Below, in pieces: positions 19,927-29,784 of a DNA stretch of 64,000 bases. The stretch comes from Kiritimatiellia bacterium. Its GTDB lineage: Bacteria > Verrucomicrobiota > Kiritimatiellia > CAIVKH01. The translations under genes and the position numbers were made by a program. Positions within the stretch are counted from its first letter, which is position 1, and every line of letters starts with the position of its first letter. The notes under the pieces were generated by a model, which saw nothing but the letters and a program-made list of their open reading frames with translations, had not been told where the DNA came from and searched no databases. The stretch lies in contig JAOSKE010000002.1 in NCBI GenBank assembly GCA_027493775.1, positions 62,001 to 126,000 of the forward strand, read 5' to 3'.

Positions 19927-21179
19927 TCAAAAGTTGACACCATACGTCGCGGCGATCAGGTGCGACGACAACTCATACGTTGCGTTCATCGCCGGATCCG
20001 AGCTGCCGGAAACGGTGCGATCATCAAAGATCGAATAGGAGTAGGCCACATCGAAACGCTGCGCCCCATGCTTGTAGCCCACGCCAGCGGTAAGCAGATG
20101 GCGATCAGCGTCCGGCAGCGTCGGGGAAAGCGTCTCGGACGGAATCGGCGTCTCCATATATTTGTAGCTGCCGCGCAACGCCCATGCGTCGTTGAGCGCG
20201 TATTCCGCGCTGACGCCATAGGTCCACGTGTCCTTCCAGTTCTGCGGAATGGCCGGACTCGGAAGCAACGGGTTGTTCTGTGCGATGTCCAACGGAAGGC
20301 TGTCGAAGGTGGAAAACTCGATCCACTCAACATCCGCTCCGAGATGAAGGCGGTCGGTGAGCTGGATTCCATAACCGACTGCCGCCATGGACGGAAATTC
20401 GATCTCGCTATCAAAATCCGTCTTCGGGGCGGCGAGCCTCGGATCGGGGATATTGCTGGCCTTGAAATCGCCATCGTAGTCCACCTTCACGCGGCTACGA
20501 TAAACGAGCGCAAGCTGCTGTTTCTCCGCCACCTGAATCTGCACGCCAATGTTTCCGCCCACACCCGTTCCATCGCCATCAAAACGCATATCGCCATCCG
20601 GCGCGGCAGGATTTCCGACCACGGCGCCCCACGGCATGTACTGGCGCAAATCGAGTTCCGACTGATACACATCCAAGCCGACGCCCACCGCGATTCGCTC
20701 ATTCACGCGCAGCGCGAAACTCGGATTCACATTCACCACCACGAGCTCCGAGTGATACGGAACGGAGTAGCGCAAAACGCTGTCATCTTTCCATATTGTG
20801 GACTGGCCGAACGGCGTCGTGATGCCGAAGCCGGCGACCATACGCCCCGGATCAATCGGAAACGCAAAAAGGCATTGGGCAAAGCTTTCCACGGATCGTC
20901 CGTCTTCGCGGAACCGAGCGCCGAGGTATATTTCGTTTCGCCGCGAATCAGCGTCAGCGCCAAAACGGCATCGGGCGATTCCAGGGCGCTAAGGTTGGCC
21001 GGGTTCGCAGCCATCGCTGAAGCGTCTTGTACGGACGTGAGCTTTCCGCCATCCAGCGAGAGCGCACGCGCAGTTTCCGGCGGATTGCGGAATCCATCAG
21101 CGTCTGCGATCCCCGGCGCCAGCATCACCCCTACTCCAAGTGCGAGAACCCGCAGCACCCATTTATTATTGCAGTTCAT
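19927..21179 (-). CDS. FadL/OmpP1-family outer-membrane porin (frame broken once)
   Basis: The protein starts with a signal peptide (about residues 1-28, ending in ADA) after GGGAGG 4 nt upstream of ATG 21179. It continues with DGFRNPPETARALSLDGG and DASAMAANPANLSAL, the N-terminal hatch region of FadL-like proteins. A C-terminal beta-barrel ends in an aromatic (GVNF). The two halves lie in different frames. One extra base at the A5 run of 20876-20880 joins them as LPNAFFAFPIDPGRM and gives 417 residues, normal for the family. FadL-type channels import long-chain fatty acids or other hydrophobic molecules across the outer membrane. Confidence 0.85.
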
Positions 21180-21622
21180 ACTACCTCCCGTTTTTAGAAA
21201 CCGAACTTGGCCGCTCGAAGACATAAGCAGACCGCGTGCCAACCCAAAAAGCCCCTCTATCCGCAGTATTTAAGGCATTTCCCCCAACAAAACGGGACGA
21301 GAACGGACAATTTTGGACACGCCATATTTTCGGCGGACAACTTTGTACACACTCATTTTCAACAACCCCGCGCCGCCCCGGAACATTGTTCACAGGCTAT
21401 TCACAGCGAATCAAGCGCACCAAGGTTTTGGCAACCCGCTCTACCACAAAGGCTCATCCAAAATATTTGTCTTTTGTTAGCAAAAACACTTGCACTTGTT
21501 CAAAATTGTGCGCCTAATGAAGATTGAAGTTGAGCTACTATTAAAAGAACTACGGCTTGTTGCTTTCAGGGGGGCAGCAAACTGATCAGGCGCCAACCAG
21601 CAAAGGGCGAGCGCAGTGTCCT
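21180..21622. other. Divergent intergenic region between the porin and the condensing-enzyme operon
   Basis: These 443 bp have no convincing gene. They hold the porin ribosome site, AT-rich promoter-like sequence around 21465-21545, and the tandem 16-bp repeat listed separately. An upstream in-frame start for the condensing enzyme exists at 21557 but is not favoured. Confidence 0.6.
21305..21350. repeat. Two 16-bp direct repeats at 30-bp period upstream of the porin
   Basis: GGACAATTTTGGACAC (21305-21320) and GGACAACTTTGTACAC (21335-21350) differ at two positions. Their starts are exactly 30 bp apart, about three helical turns, so both would lie on the same DNA face. This suits a tandem regulator site about 125 bp upstream of the porin start, or the end of an old insertion. 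Confidence 0.45.
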
Positions 21623-22861
21623 ATGGCATCAGCAGTCAAGTCGAGAGTGGTTATTACAGGGGTGGGAATTGTCGCTCCAAACGGCATCGGCAAGGATGCG
21701 TTTTGGAAGTCGCTCCTCCGTGCAGAAAGTGGTATTGACCACATCACCCTGTTCGACGCATCGAAGCATCCCTGCAAAATCGCAGGCGAGGTGAAAAACT
21801 TCGATCCGACCGTGATTTTTCCGCGGCCGGGCTTTGCCAAACGCCGCGCGCGCCAGGACCTTTTCGCAGCCGCAGCCACCCTGTTCGCCATGGAAGATGC
21901 CGGGCTGGATCCGAACAAGCGAAATGGTGGCATTGATGTTTGTCTCGGGGTTAGCTGTCCCGCCGTTGAACTCATTGAGCAGGGGTTTCGTCGCATCGAG
22001 AGCCACGGCCCCTCTCGCGTTCCGGTTCATGTGGCCACATCCGGGCAACCGCACCATGCGGCGACAAGTATTTCAGAGCTACTCCCCTGCGTACGCAACA
22101 CCCAAACCCACTCCTCCGCCTGCATTGCGGGATCGGAAGCGCTCGCTCATGGGTTCAACCTCATCGAGAGCGGCCGCGCGGATGTCATACTCGCGGGTGG
22201 AACCGATGCGCCGATCAATTCGCTGACCTACGCCTGCTTGGCGCAGTCGGGACTACTGACGGAGCGAAAAGTTGCTCCGCACCTATCCAGTTGCCCATTC
22301 GACGCCGCGCATGATGCGGGCATTATTTCAGAAGGCGCCTGCATCCTTGTGCTGGAGTCGCTCGATCATGCGCAACTCCGGGGGCGTGAGGCCTATGCCG
22401 AAATCATTTCCTCCGGATTCCAAAAGGACGACTCCAAAGACACGCCGGCGTCCGGGCTCGAATTCGCCATTCGCAACGCATTGAACAATGCAGGGCTGAT
22501 CGGCGAGGACATTGACTACATCAGCGCACACGGCCCGAGTCATCGCGTTCTGGATCGCGCGGAAACAGCGATCATCAAGAAAGTGTTCGGGTCATGGGCA
22601 TACAAGATTCCGGTCAGCTCGATCAAGGGCATTATCGGGAATCCTCTTGCGGCGGCGGGGCCGATGCAAGTCGCCGCCACGCTGCTCGCAATGAGAGACG
22701 ACTTGGTTCCGCCCACAGCCAATCTTAACACGCCGGATCCTCAGTGCGATCTCGATTATGTTCCGAACACACCGCGTCGCGCCCGCCTGAATACCGCTTT
22801 GGTTGATGTCCACGGACTGGGTGGCGACAACGCCTGCATCATTCTTCAGCGGCTGTCATGA
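21623..22861 (+). CDS. FabF-like beta-ketoacyl-ACP synthase with an altered active site
   Basis: The 412-residue thiolase-fold protein has the nucleophile C167 in SSACIAGSEA and first histidine H303 in ISAHGPS. Where FabF enzymes have the second catalytic histidine (GH..GAAG) it has N340 in IIGNPLAAAG. KAS enzymes condense acyl groups with malonyl-ACP. A C-H-N set may decarboxylate poorly or serve a specialised acyl chain or regulatory role (inference). ATG 21623 begins MASAVKSRVVITGVG, the expected N-terminus. Its stop overlaps the next gene's ATG by 4 bp, coupling it to a sensor-kinase operon rather than to fatty-acid genes, which is unusual. Confidence 0.85.
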   Translation: MASAVKSRVVITGVGIVAPNGIGKDAFWKSLLRAESGIDHITLFDASKHPCKIAGEVKNFDPTVIFPRPGFAKRRARQDLFAAAATLFAMEDAGLDPNKRNGGIDVCLGVSCPAVELIEQGFRRIESHGPSRVPVHVATSGQPHHAATSISELLPCVRNTQTHSSACIAGSEALAHGFNLIESGRADVILAGGTDAPINSLTYACLAQSGLLTERKVAPHLSSCPFDAAHDAGIISEGACILVLESLDHAQLRGREAYAEIISSGFQKDDSKDTPASGLEFAIRNALNNAGLIGEDIDYISAHGPSHRVLDRAETAIIKKVFGSWAYKIPVSSIKGIIGNPLAAAGPMQVAATLLAMRDDLVPPTANLNTPDPQCDLDYVPNTPRRARLNTALVDVHGLGGDNACIILQRLS

Positions 22862-25371
22862 TTTTACTTCAACTCATCCATCTCTTCGCGATCATCGCCG
22901 CAGTATTCCTCGGCTTTTTCGTGTTGCTGAACAATCAGCAGCGCGCGGTGAATATCTTTTTCTTCAGCCTTTCGATGATCATGACTGGCTGGCTCATCGC
23001 GCTTGCCACCGCGTTTTACACAACAAATCTGCATGCGGCCGCGCTCGCCATTCGCGTTGCATCCGCGCTCGGCGCGATCGCTCCTTTCGCATTCAGCATG
23101 ATGCGCCGCTCCATCACACAACCCACGGTGCGCTGGACGAAAATATGCGCCCTAGCGCGCATGGAGGCGCTTGCCCCCATCGCCACTCTTGTGCTCGTAG
23201 CGACACCTTTTTACCTAAAGGGAGCAGTCGCTTCGCAGATCGAACCGATTTCCACGCTTCCTGAACCGGTGTATGGGCATGGCGTACTGCTCTACGCGCT
23301 CTATTTCGCATTCTACTTCGTCTATCTCGCCATCTCTTTCTCTCGCGACATTCGGGCGAGTATGGGCATCCAGCGAACAGAAATACAATTTCTGCTGTTG
23401 GGCAGCTTGTCTGGCATCTTCATCGGCGTCCTCTTTTCGGTTATCGCACCGCTCATCACGGAAACCTCACAAAGCGTTCAGTTCGCGCCGATTTCAGCGC
23501 TCTTTCTCGAGGGAATTATTGCATACGGCATCGCGACGCGCCGCATTATGGCGGTGGACGACGTCCTGCGCCGCATCACGGCATACGCCCTGCTCGCGCT
23601 ATATCTTAGCGCACTCTACGTTGGAGTCTGGTGGGTTTTTAGCCGGGTGCTAACCCCGTTGGCGTGGGGGGTGTTTCTGTCCCACCTCTTGGGCACACTT
23701 GCGGTTGCGTTTTCCATGGCGCCGGCGCACGGGCGGCTGCAACAGGTGGCAAACAAACTCTTTATCCGAGTTCAGGCCGCCGACCTCACCGAAACACTAC
23801 AAAAAGCCAATCGCATCATTAACTCAATGGCAACGCGAACCGAGATGCTCAAGCAATTCGCCGAGCTGGTGTCAAAATCAATCGGCGCCGACCGGGTGCT
23901 GATCCTGCTTGATGAAGGCGAATCGTTCGTGCAGGCACATCCCTATCTACCGCGCAGCGAGCGAGCGCAATTTGCGAACAACAATCCATTAAGTTCCATA
24001 CTTGTAGCCACAGGATCTCCCATTGCCGCCGACACGATTCACCGCCAGCGCGCACAGGGCAATGAGTTGGAGGCCGGGCGACTCCTTGCGTCGCTCAAGG
24101 CGTCGCTCGCAATCGGCATCTACGCAAAGGATGGACTCAAGGGAATTGTGCTCCTTGGCCCGCGTCTCTCGGGGCGCATCTACGGCCTGACCGAACAACG
24201 CGCACTGCAAGTGCTCTGCAACCAGTTGGCCATCGGGTTGGATAACGCGGATCTCTATACGCAGGTTCGGGACAGCGCGATTTACAACGACATCCTGCTC
24301 GATAACCTCGTCAACGGCGTGATCGCCGCAAATAAAAAGGGGAATGTGTCGGTGTGCAACCGCGAGGCGCTTCAAATCCTCCGCTGCAAGCACGACGATG
24401 TGCTGCATCACCCCATCGGCGCGCTGCCCTCCGCATTGGCGCAGGCGTTGCGCAACACCTTTGAAACCGGACACGGGCTGCGCAATGTCGAAATACGCAT
24501 CGTCACCGGCAGCGGAGAAGAACTGCCGGTTCGCTTCAGCACCGCCCGCTTCACCAGCCATACCGGCGAGCGCCTCGGCGCCTTGCTCCTTCTCGAAGAC
24601 CTCACCACGCTGAAAAAGCTGGAAGGACAGGTCCGCCGCACCGACCGCCTCGCCAGTATCGGCACACTTTCCGCAGGCATGGCGCACGAAATTAAAAATC
24701 CGCTCGTCACGCTCAAAACCTTCACTCAGCTCCTGCCCGAGCGCTACAACGACGAGGACTTCCGCGACACGTTCTCCGCCCTCGTCGGACAGGAAGTGAA
24801 GCGCATTGACTCCATTGTGAACCAGTTGCTCCGCTTCGCCCGACCCGCAAAGGCCAGTCTTCATCCCCTGCACATCAACGAGGTCATTGACAACACCCTC
24901 CGCCTCGTCCAACAGCAATTGCGCCAAAAACAGGTTCATCTCGAACGCTCCTCCAACGCGACGACAGACCTCATCCTCGGCGACTCCGACATGCTCGCGC
25001 AGGCGTTCCTCAACTTCATCCTCAATGCGCTGGATTCGATGGAAAGCGGCGGCACGCTAACCATTCATACGGAATGCGTGGACATGGAAACCAACCAGAT
25101 CACGCTCGATGGAAAACTGGCGACGGAGCCGAATATCCGCATTTCAATCAGCGACACGGGGCGCGGAATCAATCAGGAAGACATCGCGCATATCTTTGAC
25201 CCGTTTTTCACGACGAAGAGTTCGGGTACCGGTCTCGGCCTCTCCGTATCGCACGGCATCATTTCGGAACACCACGGCATCATTGATGTGGAGAGCGCAC
25301 CGGATCAGGGCACGACCTTTTACCTGCTCTTTCCGCTTGCCACAGAGGAAGTGAGGCAGGTGACGACATGA
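22858..25371 (+). CDS. Membrane histidine kinase with 8-TM sensor, GAF and PAS domains
   Basis: This 837-residue kinase has about eight hydrophobic segments in residues 1-295, then a GAF-like domain (about 315-465) and a PAS-like domain (about 470-580). A HisKA motif with H at GMAHEIKNPLVTLK (about residue 610) and an HATPase domain with DTGRGIN and GTGLGLSVS follow. The HisKA segment LLPERYNDE is nearly identical to that of the next gene, so the two kinases are paralogous. The membrane part suggests sensing of a lipid-soluble or membrane signal. Both ends overlap the neighbours by ATGA, so expression is tightly coupled. Confidence 0.88.
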   Translation: MILLQLIHLFAIIAAVFLGFFVLLNNQQRAVNIFFFSLSMIMTGWLIALATAFYTTNLHAAALAIRVASALGAIAPFAFSMMRRSITQPTVRWTKICALARMEALAPIATLVLVATPFYLKGAVASQIEPISTLPEPVYGHGVLLYALYFAFYFVYLAISFSRDIRASMGIQRTEIQFLLLGSLSGIFIGVLFSVIAPLITETSQSVQFAPISALFLEGIIAYGIATRRIMAVDDVLRRITAYALLALYLSALYVGVWWVFSRVLTPLAWGVFLSHLLGTLAVAFSMAPAHGRLQQVANKLFIRVQAADLTETLQKANRIINSMATRTEMLKQFAELVSKSIGADRVLILLDEGESFVQAHPYLPRSERAQFANNNPLSSILVATGSPIAADTIHRQRAQGNELEAGRLLASLKASLAIGIYAKDGLKGIVLLGPRLSGRIYGLTEQRALQVLCNQLAIGLDNADLYTQVRDSAIYNDILLDNLVNGVIAANKKGNVSVCNREALQILRCKHDDVLHHPIGALPSALAQALRNTFETGHGLRNVEIRIVTGSGEELPVRFSTARFTSHTGERLGALLLLEDLTTLKKLEGQVRRTDRLASIGTLSAGMAHEIKNPLVTLKTFTQLLPERYNDEDFRDTFSALVGQEVKRIDSIVNQLLRFARPAKASLHPLHINEVIDNTLRLVQQQLRQKQVHLERSSNATTDLILGDSDMLAQAFLNFILNALDSMESGGTLTIHTECVDMETNQITLDGKLATEPNIRISISDTGRGINQEDIAHIFDPFFTTKSSGTGLGLSVSHGIISEHHGIIDVESAPDQGTTFYLLFPLATEEVRQVTT

Positions 25372-27370
25372 GCGCCAGCGTTTCCTTGTTGATTCACTCG
25401 CGCGACGCGGCATTGCTGCGCCGCCTTGAGGCGCTGGCCCGGACGCACGGCGAGCCTTATTGCACCGATAATCGCGCGGAGCTGGAGCGCTCCTGTTCGC
25501 GCCTGCGCCCCGCCGTATTGCTCTTGGACCTCCGTCTCGGCGAGCCGCGCGATTTCCTCCCCGACTTTCTGAAAAATTATCAAGATCCGACGATCATTGC
25601 GCTCGGCGACAAACGCTCCGACCCCGCGCTGGTCGCAAAGGAATCGGGCGTGTACGCAGTCGAGGCGCCGGATGCGGACGCGCAACGACTCAATGAGATC
25701 ATCGCGCGGGCGCTGGAACATGCGCGGCTCCGCGCGGAAAACGAACATCTCCTCGCCGATGCCGCGCGCGCCGCATACGAAGCGGCTGTGGCGCGGGCCA
25801 ACGCAACCGTGCGCAAGGACTCCCCCTTTTCACTTCGCCCGCTTGCGCAGGCGCTGCACCACCTTGATGATCTCGGCACACTGCTCAATCGCGTGGCCGA
25901 GGGACTGGCCGCAACGGCCAACGTCACGCGCGTCGGAATTTTCATGCAACAGGGCGATGGCGATTATCAGTTGGCCGCCGACCTCCGCTGCTCAGCGGAA
26001 GTGAAGAGGCTCACCTACAGGCCCTCCGATCCTTTTGTTCAGTGGCTGGACCGCCACGCTCATCTCGTCGCGCGAACAACACTGAAGGCCGCTACAGAAT
26101 CCGGCGATCGCGCGATGTTGGAACGCCAGCTCGATGCGCACGGCGCGGAAATCATCGCCCCGCTCCACGCGCGCGGACGCCTCATCGGCTGGCTGCTCAT
26201 CGGCCACCGCGCCACCGGGCTGCCGTTCGAATATAGCGACCTCGAAGACCTCTCCACGGCGGGCGGCCACATTTCCACCGCGCTGGAAAACGCGCTGCTG
26301 TACGAAGAGGTCACCCGCCAGAAATCGCTGGCCGAAACGCTGCTTCACACACTACCCACCGGAATCATCGCAACAGATGAAGAGGGTGTGGTGCGCTGGT
26401 TCAGCACTGCCGCGCAGGAAATGCTCGCGCTCCCGTCCGAAAAGGTCATCGGCCAGCCGGTCGAAATCCTGGGGAGCCGTCTCGCCGACATGCTCCGGCG
26501 CGCCATCGAGGGCGAGCTGTTTGAGTTTCCGCAAGCATGGACGGACGCCGTCACCCACCGCTCGATTTACGCGCAAACCCGTATCCTGGGCGGACGGCAG
26601 AAATGTCTCGGCGCGCTGGCAATGATTCAGGACGTGACGGCACAACGCGCTCTGCAGGAGAAGCAGGAGCAGATTGACCGCGCACAGTTCTGGAACGAAC
26701 TCGCAGCGAGCATGTCGCACGAAATCCGCAACCCGCTCGTCGCAATCAAGACCTTCGCACAACTGCTCCCCGAGCGATACAACGACGAAGGTTTCCGCGA
26801 CGACTTCAGCAAATTGGTTTCGCAGGAAGTGGATCGCCTCAACGGCATCATTGACCAGATCAACAGTTTCGCGCATCCGCCGGATCCGAGTTTCTCGCCA
26901 TTGGATATCCGCCAGCCGATCAAACGCAGCATCGAGCAGACCCTCGCGCCGGGACAGCGGAATGGAATCCGTATTTCAGCGCAGCTCGACGAAAATCTGC
27001 CGCCGATCTGGGGCGACGCCCGCGCACTTTCAGCCTGCTTCAGCCATCTGCTCCGCAATTCGCTCGAAGCGCTCGAACACAAAAAGGCGGACAGATTGAC
27101 CTCACGGTTTCGCGGCTGGCAAACGGCAGCGGCGATAGAGGCGTTGCGGTCACCATTCGCGACAACGGGCACGGAATTCCAACCGACATCGCCGAAAAAG
27201 TTTTTTCGCCGTTCTGCACCACCAAGGCGCGGGGCATGGGCCTCGGACTGCCGATCGCTCAACGAACCGTCGTGGAGCACAACGGAAAAATAGAAATCGC
27301 GACCGGACAGGACGGCACTGCGGTAACCGTCACTCTGCCCGTGCCGGGCGCGGGAGGAGATGAAAAATGA
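25368..27370 (+). CDS. Soluble histidine kinase with pseudo-receiver, GAF and PAS domains (frame broken once)
   Basis: The protein begins with a receiver-like fold (about 1-120) that keeps LLLDLRLG but lacks the acidic pair and the conserved Lys, so it probably cannot be phosphorylated normally. GAF (about 150-310), PAS (about 320-435), HisKA (H in SMSHEIRNPLVAIK, about residue 452) and HATPase domains follow. The frame ends at 27293, but the ATPase continues in another frame with DNGHGIP, FSPFCTTK and GMGLGLPIAQ to TGA 27368-27370. Adding one A to the A5 run at 27081-27085 restores it (667 residues). The stop overlaps the next ATG, as elsewhere in this operon. Confidence 0.87.
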
Positions 27371-28743
27371 AACGCTTGCTGATTGTGGATGACGAAGTTG
27401 GCAGCAGGGAATCGCTCAAGCAAATTTTCGGGCGCGACTTTCAGATCACTCCTGCGGAAAACGCCGGACAAGCGCACAAGCTGCTCACCCAAAACCGTTT
27501 CGATCTGGTCATCCTGGATGTCATGATGCCGGACAAGGACGGCGTAACGCTGCTGAAGGAGGCGGTTGAAATTTATCCCGATCTCGCCTTCATCATGGTC
27601 AGCGCATCGAGCAACGTGCGCCCGATCGTCGAGTCCATCAAACACGGCGCAGTGGATTTTGTTACCAAGCCCTTCGATGTGGCAGAGATTCGGCGCGTCG
27701 TCGCGCGCGCACTGGAAAACCGCTCGCTGCGGTTGCAGGTGCAGGCGCTACAATCGGAAGTCTCCCTGCAATTCCCCGTGCATGGCATCATCGGCGCCTC
27801 TCCGGCTTTCACGCAGGCGCTGGAGGACACCCGCAAAGCGGCGGAGACCGAGGCCACCGTGTTGATCTGCGGAGAAAGCGGAACGGGCAAGGAATTGATC
27901 GCGCGCCAGCTTCACGCCCTCAGCAACCGGAACGCGGAACCGTTTGTCGCCGTTCACTGCGGCGCACTTCCGGAAACATTGATGGAAAGCGAATTGTTCG
28001 GCCATGAAAAGGGCGCGTTCACGGGGGCGGATAAACGCAGGCTCGGACGCTTCGACCTCGCCGGATCAGGTTCGCTCTTCTTCGATGAAGTCAGCGAAAT
28101 GCCGATCAGCACGCAGGTCAAGCTGCTGCGCGTTTTACAGGAGCGCGAATTCATGCGGCTGGGCGGCTCGCAGATTGTCCGGACCAACGCGCGAATTATC
28201 GCCGCCAGCAACAAAGACCTCCAAGTGGAGATGGAAGAGAAACGCTTCCGCGAAGACCTTTTCTATCGCCTGAACGTCGTCCCCATTGTTGTCCCGCCGC
28301 TGCGCGAACGGCGCGAAGACATTCCGCTGCTCGCCGAATACTTCCTGCAATTTTTCAAGCAGACCATGAAGGTCCGCGTCTCCGAATTTGCGCCCGAAAC
28401 AATCGAGCGCCTGCAGCGATACAACTGGCCCGGAAACGTCCGGGAGCTTCGCAATCTCATCGAACGGATGCTCGTCCTCCACGGTCAATTATCCGTGCTG
28501 AATCCCGACAACCTGCCCCGCGAGATGCAGAACGGCCATGCATCCGCCATTCCGACGCCGAAACTGAACGGCCTCTCGCTCGACGAACTGGTGGGCGGTT
28601 ACGAACGCGAGATTGTGCGGCAGGCCATCCGCGAAGCGGGCGGCGTCCAGACACGAGCGGCGGAATTGCTCGGCACCACGCGTCGTATTCTCAAGTACAA
28701 GATGGACAAGCTGAACATCATTGCGCCGAACGTCGGGGAATAA
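27367..28743 (+). CDS. Sigma-54-dependent response regulator (NtrC/AtoC type)
   Basis: The 458-residue regulator has a receiver with DD at 8-9 and phospho-acceptor D51. An AAA+ domain follows with Walker A GESGTGKE (about 171), the sigma-54 contact loop GAFTGA (about 219) and a NWPGNVRELRN motif. A C-terminal Fis-type helix-turn-helix reads TRAAELLGTTRRILKYKM. It activates sigma-54 promoters after phosphorylation by the upstream kinase(s), whose genes are fused to it by start/stop overlaps. Targets are unknown; the condensing enzyme and porin nearby are candidates. Confidence 0.93.
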   Translation: MKRLLIVDDEVGSRESLKQIFGRDFQITPAENAGQAHKLLTQNRFDLVILDVMMPDKDGVTLLKEAVEIYPDLAFIMVSASSNVRPIVESIKHGAVDFVTKPFDVAEIRRVVARALENRSLRLQVQALQSEVSLQFPVHGIIGASPAFTQALEDTRKAAETEATVLICGESGTGKELIARQLHALSNRNAEPFVAVHCGALPETLMESELFGHEKGAFTGADKRRLGRFDLAGSGSLFFDEVSEMPISTQVKLLRVLQEREFMRLGGSQIVRTNARIIAASNKDLQVEMEEKRFREDLFYRLNVVPIVVPPLRERREDIPLLAEYFLQFFKQTMKVRVSEFAPETIERLQRYNWPGNVRELRNLIERMLVLHGQLSVLNPDNLPREMQNGHASAIPTPKLNGLSLDELVGGYEREIVRQAIREAGGVQTRAAELLGTTRRILKYKMDKLNIIAPNVGE

Positions 28744-28816
28744 TTGCGCCCCCTCGCGCTTTCGGCTGGCGCTACCGGCCTGCTTGGTGTTTGGTATCGG
28801 TTTAGGGCAAGAAAGC

Positions 28817-29760
28817 ATGATGAAACGTTGCATGGTTACCGGCGCGGCCGGGTTTGTCGGATCTCACTTGAGCGAAGCGCTGACGGCGCGCGGCGTCGAA
28901 GTGGTGGGCGTGGACACCTTTATCCCCTACTACCCGCGCGAAATCAAAGAAAACAACCTCGCCACACTGCGAACCCGCTCCAACTTTCACTTTTACGAGG
29001 TGGACTTGCGCACGGGCGAGTTGGCGCCGCTGTTGAACGGCTGCGAAGTCGTATTCCATCTCGCGGCCATGCCCGGCCTGATGAAGAGCTGGAGCAACTT
29101 TTCGCTCTACAACACCTGCAACTGCGATGCGACGTTGCGACTGCTTGAGGCCGCGCGCGCCGTCGGACTCGGCCAATTCATCCACGTCTCCACCTCCAGC
29201 GTGTACGGCAAGGAGGCGACACAGGGCGAGGACGCGAAACTGCAGCCGTTCTCGCCGTATGGGATCACCAAGCTCGCGGCCGAAAATCTCTGTCGCGCAT
29301 TCGAGTCGAACTTCGGATTGCCGATCACCATTCTGCGCTATTTCTCCGTGTACGGCCCGCGCCAACGCCCGGATATGGCCTACAACATTCTCATTCGAAC
29401 CCTCCTCACCGGCGGCACGTTCACGATGTTCGGCGACGGCGAGCAGACGCGGAGCAACACCTTCGTCTCGGACTGCGTAAAAGCGACGATGCTTGCGGCC
29501 GACAAACGCGACGTCGCACTCGGTCAGGTGTTCAATGTCGGCGGCGGCGAAATTGTTTCGCTCAACGAAGTGATCCACCGCCTCGAAGAACTGACCGGCA
29601 AGAAGGCAAACATCGAGCGCAAGCCCCCCGGCCCGGCGATCAAAAACACACGGCGGCAAATATCGAAAATGCAAAGCGCCTTTTGGGTTATGCCCCGACC
29701 ACACCCTACGCCGAAGGCCTGAAAGCCCAGGTCGAATGGCAACGCGCGCTGCTGAAATAG
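28817..29760 (+). CDS. NAD-dependent sugar-nucleotide epimerase/dehydratase (SDR family; frame broken near the end)
   Basis: An extended SDR enzyme with NAD motif TGAAGFVGSHL at residues 8-18, STSSVYG, and the catalytic YGITK (Tyr-x3-Lys) near residue 150, like UDP-glucose 4-epimerases and UDP-glucuronate epimerases. The frame is lost at a C6 run (29624-29629). Adding one C gives KPPRPGDQKHTAANIENAKR, the expected family ending LLGYAPTTPYAEGL, and 314 residues in all. It probably supplies an activated sugar for polysaccharide or O-antigen, though the exact substrate cannot be read from sequence. Confidence 0.85.
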
Positions 29761-29784
29761 CGCAACGCCATCGCGTGAAAACGC

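Noticed and set aside
22858..25371. Assigning the membrane kinase to the PEP-CTERM PrsK family
   Set aside because: PrsK has a different HisKA box and no exosortase or PEP-CTERM protein is present; only the multi-helix, GAF and ATPase layout is similar.
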